From: Leptospira brenneri | GTDB taxonomy: Bacteria; Spirochaetota; Leptospiria; Leptospirales; Leptospiraceae | DNA length: 64,000 nucleotides | NCBI RefSeq assembly: GCF_002812125.1 | Contig: NZ_NPDQ01000002.1 | Location: 186,001 to 250,000 of the forward strand | Direction of reading: 5' to 3' | In this document: positions 53,611-61,250 of the stretch, piece by piece | How the letters are laid out: every line of letters begins with the position of its first letter | Numbering within the stretch: position 1 is the first letter of the stretch | The notes under the pieces: model-generated | Database searches by the model: none | What the model saw: only the letters and a program-made list of their open reading frames with translations | Told to the model about the DNA's origin: nothing | Translations under genes and position numbers: made by a program

Positions 53611-54222
53611 TTAACGTTTTTTCTCCATATAATAATGAGATGGGATGGTCCCTTCCCAACCCAAAGGATGTCTGGTTTCTTTGATTTCAAAACCTAATTT
53701 TTGGTAAAGGGAAATGGCCGGTTTATTTTCTGCTGATACATCCAAAGAAATGGTTTTATGTTTTGTGTATTTACCAATCATATATTCTATCAGTTGTTTG
53801 GCGATACCTTTGTTTCTTTCTGTTTCTGAAACAGCGATATGACCTAAATACAAACATCCCGATTTTGGAGGTTGGATGATGGTTTCTGTTTTGAGGCCTC
53901 TTGCCATCACTTTGGGTGCATTCCATTTATATACGGAAAGAATGCGAAGGGCAGTTCCCACTGTCAGGGTTAAGAAACTGGGTTGTGTATAGGAAAGAAT
54001 TGATCCTACCACTTTGCCATCAATTTCTGCCACATAATGATTGGTATACGAAACAGTGTTTCCTCTTCGTATATAGGATGAGTTTAAAAAATCAAAGCTC
54101 GTTTTTTTTCCTTCTTGGAAAACAAAGTTCCATGCTTTGGGGCCAGAGGAATAAATTAAAGGAACTATTGAGTCCACATCTTTCGGTGTGGCATTTCTGA
54201 TGATAAGTTTAGAATCTGTCAT
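53611..54222 (-). CDS. GNAT-family N-acetyltransferase
   Basis: 203 residues. It begins KLIIRNATPKDVDSIVPLIY, and the coenzyme A motif is ETERNKGIAKQLIEYMIGKY near residue 132; the motif B region is SLDVSAENKPAISLYQKLGF near 158. Its middle has a hydrophobic insertion (PSFLTLTVGTALRILSVYKW) that may bind a lipid-like or large substrate. It is the most upstream gene of the run and lies just downstream of the GC-rich element. Confidence 0.82.
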   Translation of the reverse strand: MTDSKLIIRNATPKDVDSIVPLIYSSGPKAWNFVFQEGKKTSFDFLNSSYIRRGNTVSYTNHYVAEIDGKVVGSILSYTQPSFLTLTVGTALRILSVYKWNAPKVMARGLKTETIIQPPKSGCLYLGHIAVSETERNKGIAKQLIEYMIGKYTKHKTISLDVSAENKPAISLYQKLGFEIKETRHPLGWEGTIPSHYYMEKKR

Positions 54223-54313
54223 GGTAGGTAATATGAGTAATATCGAAACAAGTTGGATTCTTCCAAGTGTTTCTTGGATTAAGTTCTTTCGTCAATAGAG
54301 AATTTTTATTTAC

Positions 54314-54386
54314 GACGCGCCCCGGATCGTAGCGGAAATCCTTTGTGAAACAAAGATTGCAGCGTAGAGCCGGAACTGTGCGCCCC
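54314..54386. repeat. GC-rich structured element bounded by GCGCCCC direct repeats
   Basis: In an AT-rich gap, GCGCCCC occurs at 54317-54323 and again at 54380-54386. Between them lie CCGGATCGTAGCGGAAATCC (54322-54341), a stem of AATCcTTTGT with ACAAAGATT around GAA, a second AGCG, and GCCGG. The composition and folding differ sharply from the surroundings. It looks like a member of a dispersed intergenic repeat or a structured RNA. I recall similar elements in Leptospira intergenic regions, but copy number cannot be tested here. Confidence 0.5.
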
Positions 54387-54387
54387 A

Positions 54388-54410
54388 AAAAAAACATTTC
54401 TTTAAAATGT
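54388..54410 (-). terminator. Rho-independent-like terminator of the copper/nos unit
   Basis: On the minus strand ACATTT (54405-54410), a five-base loop and AAATGT (54394-54399) form a six-pair stem followed by a run of eight T. The stop codon of the PCuAC-barrel gene lies in the loop region. The stem is AT-rich, but the T-run is good. Confidence 0.55.
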
Positions 54411-56012
54411 AAAGGAAACAAACATGTTGATGAGTTCTCTTGTTGCTAGTTGAGGGCCATTTAAATTTTGATGAAAGGGTTTGCCGTATTCAAAACCAAA
54501 ACGAGCACCTTGGAAGATACCACTTGTCACTAAAAAGTTAACACCGATGAGTAAGTCGCTACGCATACCACCTTGACGATAAGGATCATTTTGGGGGTCC
54601 ATCTTTGGGTCGAGTGTTGCATCGGAACCTTGTAGATTTAACCACCTTTGCTTTGCTATACGAAGTGAGAATGATGTAGTTTCGTGCACAAGAAATGATA
54701 GCCATCCAGAAATTTCGTATCGATTTCCAAATCTGTAATGGTTATCGTTTTTTCCGATCCGTAAACTTGCTTGTGATTGTGCTCCCCAAGAAAATTTTTT
54801 GTAATTTCCGTTATATGATACTTGTGGTAATAAACTATAAGTTCCTACTCCTGGTTGCATATTGTAAGGAACTTTTTGTTTTCCCATCATAGGCATATTG
54901 TCTCTTTCGTCAATGGAACCCGTAGGTAAAGAAATGCCCATTCCGGTAAAAAGATTTTGATGCTCTGTTTTGATGAGTCGGTAAGCTGTACTAAAACTAA
55001 CATCGCCAATACCAGCAGAACTCATAGGTGCCTTGTCAAAATTACTAGATAACATTGTCATTTTGTTTTTCACGGCAGGAACCATAAACATAAGCATCCA
55101 CTTATCAGAAATGGAAGTCATGGCACTTACCATATTCATTTCCATTGTCATTTCCGTAGGAACAGACATATAGTTATATTTGTTAGGTGATAGTATGGGA
55201 ATTGCGGTTCCAATCGGAGAATTAGTAATCAAACTACCAGAGGGCATTTGTACAGTGGGATCAGTAAACGGTAAGTATAAAGTACCTAAATCACTCAGAC
55301 CACTTGTGCCTGATTGTAAACCCCACATCTTCATACCCATGTAACGATAATCAATCATCCATTTTCCTTTTTCATGGATATGTGGATTCATGATTCCTGC
55401 AGGTGCTAAAATGTCAGCTCGGTTGTGTTCTGAATGATCTTGGTGTTCAGAATGATCATGTTGAGAATCGTTTTCCTGGGTTATTTCGTTTGAATCAAAA
55501 TTAGACATATCAATGTCGTTTTCATCTTCTAGAGAAATTTTTGATTTGTTAAGATCTTCTTTACTAGTAGGAGTAAGTTTATAAACTAAATCTTTGTTTG
55601 GTGGTGTGGATTCAACAGAAATGTTTGTTTGTAATTCAGACCCATCAGAAAAAAGAAAACGAAATGGTATGGAATCTTTTAGTTTGAGGGGTGATTTGAT
55701 TCCGAAGAGCATAATGTGATATCCTCTTGGAGTAAGGTGGGCACTACCATTTTTAGGAATGGGGATCTCCGAAACAGGAATCATCTTCATCCCCGATTCT
55801 TGCGATATCATGGTGAACAACTCCACGCGATCAGCAATGTTTGACTTGGTTTGGATGAGTTTTGTTTCTACACCTAGTTTATTGTTTATTGTTAAATATA
55901 CTACGGATGTTCTTGAGGAAGTATATTTGATATATGCGTTCTCAATTTTTATATCTTTCGAAAATAGAGGGATTGTTAGTAAAAATAGGATGATTGTTTT
56001 ATATAGTTTCAT
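54402..56012 (-). CDS. PCuAC copper chaperone fused to a His/Met-rich outer-membrane barrel
   Basis: About 536 residues from ATG 56012 (signal peptide LYKTIILFLLTIPLFS), eight bases after AAGGAGC; the earlier in-frame ATG lies before that site. Residues about 22-132 are a PCuAC domain: M77, then H99 and M101 in GYHIML, with Phe66 where the first His usually sits. Residues 185-196 are HDHSEHQDHSEH. From about 205, IMNPHIHEKGKWMIDYRYMG begins an outer-membrane barrel-like family found with copper genes; Met-rich stretches such as TEMTMEMNMVSAM follow. A copper shuttle or uptake role for NosZ maturation is inferred. Confidence 0.75.
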   Translation of the reverse strand: MKLYKTIILFLLTIPLFSKDIKIENAYIKYTSSRTSVVYLTINNKLGVETKLIQTKSNIADRVELFTMISQESGMKMIPVSEIPIPKNGSAHLTPRGYHIMLFGIKSPLKLKDSIPFRFLFSDGSELQTNISVESTPPNKDLVYKLTPTSKEDLNKSKISLEDENDIDMSNFDSNEITQENDSQHDHSEHQDHSEHNRADILAPAGIMNPHIHEKGKWMIDYRYMGMKMWGLQSGTSGLSDLGTLYLPFTDPTVQMPSGSLITNSPIGTAIPILSPNKYNYMSVPTEMTMEMNMVSAMTSISDKWMLMFMVPAVKNKMTMLSSNFDKAPMSSAGIGDVSFSTAYRLIKTEHQNLFTGMGISLPTGSIDERDNMPMMGKQKVPYNMQPGVGTYSLLPQVSYNGNYKKFSWGAQSQASLRIGKNDNHYRFGNRYEISGWLSFLVHETTSFSLRIAKQRWLNLQGSDATLDPKMDPQNDPYRQGGMRSDLLIGVNFLVTSGIFQGARFGFEYGKPFHQNLNGPQLATRELINMFVSFTF

Positions 56013-56087
56013 TTGATTTGTGCTCCTTTCCAAAAAATCATACTGGCTACTTAATTCACCAGTATGACAAGTGTTTGGAGAGAGGTT

Positions 56088-56870
56088 TTACATTTCTGTG
56101 TTAGATACAATGGATCCGATTGTGAATGAAGTTAATGTAACTCCGTTTAAAACAAAACCCAGTTGATTGCCGCCAGCATAAGTTGGAACATTCATCATTT
56201 GCATGATCGGATAGTAGGACATAGATCCTCTTTCTGTATCTGTTAGTTCGGAACATGCTTTGTTGAAACCATTTAAGAATCTTGAACCTCCAACTGTAGA
56301 TTGAAAGTCTAAACAAAATGTATAACTTGTGCCAACATTTGGGATGGGTGCGGAAACTGATCCACCTTTCCCGGTATTGGCATAAACTCCAGAAGCATTT
56401 TTGTATTGTGTTTGAGCTCCTGCAACCAGTCGGTAAGTAGGTCCACTCAAAGGATTTCCTGTTCCGTAAGCAATGACATCAAGTGTGCTTGTCTCTGAGT
56501 TTAATGTAAAATTAACTTCGATATTGGTTCCTCCTTTGTTTGTTGCTAACATAACATCTCCCTTTGTGGTGATCAAGGAAGAGTTGCTCAGTCCTGTAGC
56601 TCCTTTTGTTACTTGGGTTTGAATTAAATCTAAATTGTTAAAGCCGGTTTCGTCGCAAGCTGAGATTGAATACTTGGTTCGCACTTTGTTTTCTACTTGT
56701 GTGAGGTTACTTGTAATTCCACTAACAGAAGAGATCATACAACCTTGATTGAAGTTCGCGGCAATAAGAGAAAGTAGATTGGATGCGTTGTTGGCCTCTG
56801 TGTTTTTTGCCATACTACATTGAATAAAAATCAAACATAAGAGAGAAGGGGAAATTAAATTCTTAAACAT
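56088..56870 (-). CDS. Hypothetical lipoprotein of the nos island
   Basis: 260 residues. The signal peptide SLLCLIFIQC has the lipid-modified Cys at about residue 18. The rest is beta-strand-like and rich in Ser, Thr and Asn, with Cys pairs (GCMIS, SACDET, TFCLDF, KACSEL) that could form disulfides. No family is recognised. It lies between the Cys/His-rich protein and the PCuAC fusion, so an envelope role linked to copper or NosZ is possible. A palindrome covers its probable promoter. Confidence 0.65.
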   Translation of the reverse strand: MFKNLISPSLLCLIFIQCSMAKNTEANNASNLLSLIAANFNQGCMISSVSGITSNLTQVENKVRTKYSISACDETGFNNLDLIQTQVTKGATGLSNSSLITTKGDVMLATNKGGTNIEVNFTLNSETSTLDVIAYGTGNPLSGPTYRLVAGAQTQYKNASGVYANTGKGGSVSAPIPNVGTSYTFCLDFQSTVGGSRFLNGFNKACSELTDTERGSMSYYPIMQMMNVPTYAGGNQLGFVLNGVTLTSFTIGSIVSNTEM

Positions 56871-56881
56871 AAAATTACCTT

Positions 56882-56917
56882 TGTATAAAATTCTGAGGAC
56901 TAAAATTAAATTTTAGT
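56882..56917 (-). promoter_or_regulatory. Palindrome over the promoter of the lipoprotein gene
   Basis: ACTAAAATT-A-AATTTTAGT at 56899-56917 is a perfect nine-base inverted repeat around one central base. On the minus strand a -10-like TATACA (56882-56887) follows and the palindrome falls over the -35 position. It fits a metal- or redox-sensing repressor site by shape (similar to PerR/Fur-type boxes), but the regulator is unknown. Confidence 0.5.
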
Positions 56918-56975
56918 TAGCCTCGTTGACTTGACTGTCCTTTCTTTGAAAAGGAACAGATTCGATTTGTGAATT

Positions 56976-57386
56976 TTAAGAAGGAAGATTTCGCGGTGGT
57001 TTGTATGGTAAGTGCGAGAACCCACTAGGCAAATGGGATCCGATAAAAAATGAAAGAATTATTGTATCGTAGGTGATGAGTTGAATGAATTGAGTTTCAC
57101 AGTTGAAACTTGGATTCATTGATTGGGACTGAAGAGTTTTGGTTGCTGATTTTCTCTTTGTACAGGAGCAAGGATGTAATCCATTACCTTTTGTTAAATG
57201 GCAAGTGATTCGGTTTGTAGGAGAAGATTCTTCTTTGTGAATTTCGTTTTTAGAACCGTGATTACAATGACAGATCATGGAAAGTTGGTACATAGATTGA
57301 GCAAGTAATCCTGTTTCCAAAAATAGGATTTTACCTATAAAAGGAAGAAGGATCAAAACCGAAACTATTTGTAACGAACGTTTCAT
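56976..57386 (-). CDS. Cys/His-rich small envelope protein
   Basis: 136 residues. An N-terminal hydrophobic segment (VSVLILLPFIGKILFLETGL) precedes ICHCNHGSKN near residue 38, then CHLTKGNGLHPCSCTKRKS near 62 and a lone Cys near 96; a second hydrophobic stretch (TYDTIILSFFIGSHL) is near 104. The Cys and His suggest metal binding, and copper would match the neighbours, but no family is recognised. It lies 91 bases downstream of nosY on the same strand. Confidence 0.6.
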   Translation of the reverse strand: MKRSLQIVSVLILLPFIGKILFLETGLLAQSMYQLSMICHCNHGSKNEIHKEESSPTNRITCHLTKGNGLHPCSCTKRKSATKTLQSQSMNPSFNCETQFIQLITYDTIILSFFIGSHLPSGFSHLPYKPPRNLPS

Positions 57387-57477
57387 GACAGTTGCATATC
57401 ATTCTACTCATCCATTTTTCTATTACCATGATCTAGATCAAGAGCATTCATTGATTTTCATTAAATTCATATATAAA

Positions 57478-58263
57478 TTAGAAATTACGTTTTTGGAATC
57501 GTTTAAAAGAAATAAAAAGTGGAATGCTGATCCATAAAGATAAAAACAAAATTGTGATTCCAAATACTCCGAGTAAACCTAATTGTTTTAGTAACAAAGC
57601 TCCAGAAAATCCAAGCAGCGCTGAAGAGCTGGTTTGTAGAATCAGAAGAATTCTAATTAAGTCAATGGGGTTTAGTAAAATTACGATGAGTGATGGAATC
57701 TCGATGGGATAATCTCCCAAATATAAACTGAATATAAAAACCAAAGCATCGAAGAAAATAAAAAAGTACAACCAAACCAAAAGAGAAACTGTTAAAACAA
57801 TCTCACCTCTTCTAATAAAAGAAGAAGCCAAAAATGCAATCGCAACGAAAATACAAGTTAAAAAAATTCCAAATAATAGAAGTTCAAAGAATAAAAAGAG
57901 AAACTTGAGTTCACTGATAAAAAGAAAAATTCCAGGAAGCCCAAGTCCGATGATTAAACCTAACGAAAGTGATATGGTGATTCCTAAATACTTTCCAAAA
58001 AACAGAGCAGTTCTGCTAACTGATTTAGAGAGTAATACCTCAGCAAAAGGCATGGATTCTAAAAACGACATTCCTGAAAATGTTATGGAAAATAGAGGAA
58101 TGACTATGAGAGTTAAGTTTAATGTACTAACGAGTAAACGAATTCCGTTTTGGTCGCCAAAAAAACTTAAGATCATCATCACAAGGATCAGAAGTCCTGA
58201 ATAAATAAATACCCATCGGCTTCTTATATTTTCTTTGATTTCAAAAAATAAAATTTCTTTCAT
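57478..58263 (-). CDS. nosY: NosY-like ABC transporter permease
   Basis: 261 residues with six predicted membrane helices. The start KEILFFEIKENIRSRWVFIY is typical of NosY/ABC-2 permeases, and GMSFLESMPFAEVLLSKSVSR near residue 64 is the conserved segment. With NosF and NosD it supplies a sulfur species or copper for assembly of the CuZ centre of NosZ. It overlaps nosF by four bases. Confidence 0.85.
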   Translation of the reverse strand: MKEILFFEIKENIRSRWVFIYSGLLILVMMILSFFGDQNGIRLLVSTLNLTLIVIPLFSITFSGMSFLESMPFAEVLLSKSVSRTALFFGKYLGITISLSLGLIIGLGLPGIFLFISELKFLFLFFELLLFGIFLTCIFVAIAFLASSFIRRGEIVLTVSLLVWLYFFIFFDALVFIFSLYLGDYPIEIPSLIVILLNPIDLIRILLILQTSSSALLGFSGALLLKQLGLLGVFGITILFLSLWISIPLFISFKRFQKRNF

Positions 58264-58967
58264 GATTTTGTTTTGTATTCCTCATTCCAGAAATTCATCA
58301 AAGCCTGATCCAAATCAGTTTTGTTGTTTTTTTGAAGGAAATTTTGGGGAGAATCATCGATAAGAATAGATCCTTCCGATAAAAGTATAAATCTATCTGC
58401 TAACTCTTGTAATTCAGCTAGAATGTGAGTAGAAAAAATGACAAGAGAACCTTCATTTCTTTTTTCTTTTAAAAGTAATTTTAATAAATGAGAAACATAA
58501 GGATCTAAACTTGCAGTAGGTTCGTCGATTACATATAAATCTTTTTTTGAAGAAAAACATTGTAAGATGCTGATTTTTTGTTTGGTTCCACCTGAAAGGG
58601 AGCCAATTTTTTTATCCATGTGGTTATTTAATTCTAAAACGGAAAATAGGTTTTGAAATCTTTCTTCCTCTACAGGTTCTAGTTTTTTAAAAAAAGAAAT
58701 AAGTTCCCTAACTTTTATGTTTGTTGGGAATCTTGGAGTTTGTGGCATATAACCTAAGGTATGTGCTTTCCCTGTTTTGGTTCGGAATAAAATTTCACCG
58801 TGAGAGGGTTGCACAAGTCCGAGAATTCCTTTGATGAGTGAACTTTTGCCTGATCCGTTGGGTCCAATGATGGAAAGAATCTTCCCCGCTTCGGTTTGAA
58901 AGTTTATATCTTTGACTGCAACAGAATTAACTCCATAACTGATCGTTAGATTTTTTACTTCTATCAT
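58260..58967 (-). CDS. nosF: NosF-like ABC transporter ATPase
   Basis: 235 residues. Walker A GPNGSGKSS is near residue 35, the Q-loop is LGYMPQTPRFP near 70, the signature is SLSGGTKQKISI near 124, Walker B is LYVIDEPTASLDP near 145, and the H-loop is FSTH. It powers NosY and, with NosD, the maturation of the CuZ site. It overlaps nosD and nosY by four bases each. Confidence 0.9.
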   Translation of the reverse strand: MIEVKNLTISYGVNSVAVKDINFQTEAGKILSIIGPNGSGKSSLIKGILGLVQPSHGEILFRTKTGKAHTLGYMPQTPRFPTNIKVRELISFFKKLEPVEEERFQNLFSVLELNNHMDKKIGSLSGGTKQKISILQCFSSKKDLYVIDEPTASLDPYVSHLLKLLLKEKRNEGSLVIFSTHILAELQELADRFILLSEGSILIDDSPQNFLQKNNKTDLDQALMNFWNEEYKTKS

Positions 58968-60304
58968 ATTCGTTCCTTCATCCTAGGATGTTGGTCTTCA
59001 AATTCAATGGGTGTTACTATAGGGAATGCTTTTTCGATTCCTTGTAAAAAAAGAACTACTGGTGATTCATATAAAACCATGAGGAAAGGATACACGGCAA
59101 TCCAGTATCCAAAGAAATGAATGGTTTTATGGGGAACATCACCGATATGGTCCTTATCCAAATCGTAACCTTCATAATGATCCCAATAGTTATTTATAAA
59201 CTCATTGGTGGTAGATTTTGTATTGGTACTTACATCAAAGACGTTTTTAATAAAATTATTGTCTTTGATTTGATTATGGTCAGTGTTTCCTAAAATTTTA
59301 ATTCCCCATCCATTGTTGATGAAGTCATTCTTTAAAAATTCAATATTAGTAATCCCATCTGCAAAAACGGCAATCGTATTTCCTTCAAATCGATTTTTTA
59401 AAAGTTTACTATCAGCAATATCTTTGAGTAAAATCCCGTTGGAACTTTCTCCCCAATTTTCAATAAACTGGTTTTCTTCCATGGTAATGTTTTTGCTATA
59501 CATGACCGCGACACCGGCAGAATTATTCTTAAAAATATTTTTACTGAATTGATTATGCCCAGAAAACATAAAATGCATTCCATAACGAATGTTTTCTTCT
59601 GATTGATTTCCTTCTATTTTTAAGTTTTCGGAGAATTCTAAATAAATACCATCACGATGCTTTTGTAATTGATTCCCAATAATTTTGTTATGGTTTGAAG
59701 ACCAAAGATGAATTCCATTTCCACCAAGTACTTCGTTTTCTGCATTTCCTATGGATATATTATCTTTGAGAGTGCAACCATTTGTTTCAGCTAGATAAAA
59801 TCCATATACATTGTCTTCTAAGACTAGATTTTCAAAAAAACAATCTTTAATCTTTTCTGAATACACACCGGCAAATTCACTTAAGTCAGAGATTCCACTT
59901 CCTATGATTTTTAAATTTTGGAGATGAACTCCATTTGCATAAACCCCAAATACATGATTTTGTTTTAATCCATCAATAACAACTCCTGTTTCTCCTACGA
60001 TGGATATGGATTTGGTAATGGGTAAAAATCCTTCTTTATATATTCCGGATTGGATTTTGATTGTATCTCCGTTTTGTGATAGAGAAATTGCTTTTTTGAC
60101 GGAATTAACAGGACAATTTGTACATACGGAAATAGTTTTTGAATTTAGTTCTGTTAAATTAAAAAATAATAATATAAAAAAAAGAATTAGGCTTTTAGAA
60201 GATAAAATGAAAAGGTTTTGTGACCTTTTTAAAATTCTTGGTATTTTGTATTTGAATTGGTTATTGGAATTGAGCAGAGTCTTCATGAGTTTTAAAAGCA
60301 GCAA
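58964..60304 (-). CDS. nosD: NosD, periplasmic right-handed beta-helix protein
   Basis: 446 residues. A membrane/signal segment near residue 30-50 (SSKSLILFFILLFFNL) precedes a CASH-type beta helix, with repeated Asn-rich turns (NGIHLWSSNHNKIIGNQL, HMFSGHNQFSKN) from about 75 to 365, and a C-terminal membrane-proximal hydrophobic stretch (YWIAVYPFLMVL). This is the NosD family, required for CuZ assembly in N2O reductase. The start is TTG 60304 behind GGGAG; ATG 60286 is an alternative. It overlaps nosL by 44 bases. Confidence 0.88.
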   Translation of the reverse strand: MLLLKLMKTLLNSNNQFKYKIPRILKRSQNLFILSSKSLILFFILLFFNLTELNSKTISVCTNCPVNSVKKAISLSQNGDTIKIQSGIYKEGFLPITKSISIVGETGVVIDGLKQNHVFGVYANGVHLQNLKIIGSGISDLSEFAGVYSEKIKDCFFENLVLEDNVYGFYLAETNGCTLKDNISIGNAENEVLGGNGIHLWSSNHNKIIGNQLQKHRDGIYLEFSENLKIEGNQSEENIRYGMHFMFSGHNQFSKNIFKNNSAGVAVMYSKNITMEENQFIENWGESSNGILLKDIADSKLLKNRFEGNTIAVFADGITNIEFLKNDFINNGWGIKILGNTDHNQIKDNNFIKNVFDVSTNTKSTTNEFINNYWDHYEGYDLDKDHIGDVPHKTIHFFGYWIAVYPFLMVLYESPVVLFLQGIEKAFPIVTPIEFEDQHPRMKERI

Positions 60305-60644
60305 GTCCAGCTCCCATTGGAGAACGGATTTTGGTTGAATGGATGATGATCGCTTTATCTTTTGAAAGGAATTCTTTTGTATTTAAGTAGTTGGTAACCC
60401 AAATGTTTTGAATTTCTAAATTCTTTTGTTTTTGAAACTGATCCATACATTCAATGGCATCGAAGTGGTATCTTTTACCTTTGTACGTAATGAGTTGGGT
60501 ATGGAATCTCATATCTACAATATTCATAGAACAATGGCTGCATTTTATTTCACCTACTGTCAGTCTTTCTGGTTGTACTTCCCCACAGCCTATGAGTGTA
60601 GCTGTGAGGAAAATAGAAACTAGTTTAAGGATTTTAAACCACAT
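60261..60644 (-). CDS. nosL: NosL, copper-binding lipoprotein
   Basis: About 127 residues from ATG 60644, eight bases after AAGGA; earlier in-frame starts lie inside the upstream gene. Lipobox TATLIGC puts the lipid Cys at residue 20, and the metal motif EIKCSHCSMNIVD (C35, C38, M40) is the NosL Cu(I) site. The segment YHFDAIECMDQF near 66 is a further family block. It delivers copper to apo-NosZ at the membrane face. Confidence 0.88.
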   Translation of the reverse strand: MWFKILKLVSIFLTATLIGCGEVQPERLTVGEIKCSHCSMNIVDMRFHTQLITYKGKRYHFDAIECMDQFQKQKNLEIQNIWVTNYLNTKEFLSKDKAIIIHSTKIRSPMGAGLAAFKTHEDSAQFQ

Positions 60645-61245
60645 TGGATTTTTTCCTTTGTTTTTCATCCCAAAGGATATACACCAATACAATAAGACTT
60701 AGTCCAAGAATTATACCACCATAAGAAGGGTAACTACAAGCTGTGATGTTTAACATTTCTTTGCAGCCAAGCAGTGGAGGTTGGTAGGCCATACCCTCTA
60801 CAATGATAGGAGCATCTGGATTTAAGTTGTGTCCATAGTTGTATTCCCATCTCCAAAAATCAGCAAGTCCAACAATTCCTACAATAATCAAGTTGATGAT
60901 CCCAAGAATTGCCATCCCTACTTTAGGATAGAGCCCTGTGATGAGAGCACCAAAGATCAAATAACCAAGGACATACGGCATAAAAAGAAGTTCCGGAATG
61001 GATTCTGAAACAATTTCTTGCATACCAATGTAATGATTTAAGAGATTGATGTTTTTTAAATCATAAGGTGTGGCACCAGTGATTTTGCTAATCCAAATAT
61101 GCATCCCAAGTCCTTCTGGATATTGCGGAGCCGAAATGGAAATAGACCAAATAGGAATCACATAAACTGCAACAAGTATCAAACCAACCCCTAAGATTAG
61201 GAGTCGGTTTTTTTTACTTAAACTTTGGAAAAGTAAACCTTTCAT
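60634..61245 (-). CDS. nosB: NosB-like integral membrane protein
   Basis: 203 residues, about five membrane segments. The first periplasmic loop has SAPQYPEGLGMHIWISKITG near residue 38 and the stretch INLLNHYIGMQEI near 67; similar proteins sit beside clade-II nosZ in other bacteria, where one, NosB of Wolinella, is needed for N2O respiration. Two Cys near the C-terminus (GCKEMLNITACSY) are notable. The name is by context and shape, so the symbol is tentative. It follows nosZ after five bases. Confidence 0.55.
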   Translation of the reverse strand: MKGLLFQSLSKKNRLLILGVGLILVAVYVIPIWSISISAPQYPEGLGMHIWISKITGATPYDLKNINLLNHYIGMQEIVSESIPELLFMPYVLGYLIFGALITGLYPKVGMAILGIINLIIVGIVGLADFWRWEYNYGHNLNPDAPIIVEGMAYQPPLLGCKEMLNITACSYPSYGGIILGLSLIVLVYILWDEKQRKKSNVV

Positions 61246-61250
61246 ACAAG

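Noticed and set aside
54314..54386. tRNA or signal-recognition-particle RNA
   Set aside because: It has no T-loop, anticodon arm or SRP tetraloop pattern; the terminal GCGCCCC copies are direct repeats, so they do not pair.
54209..54421. 70-residue minus-strand frame over the GC-rich element
   Set aside because: It runs through the structured repeat and the terminator, overlaps the start of the GNAT gene and the end of the barrel gene, and has no recognisable composition of a protein.
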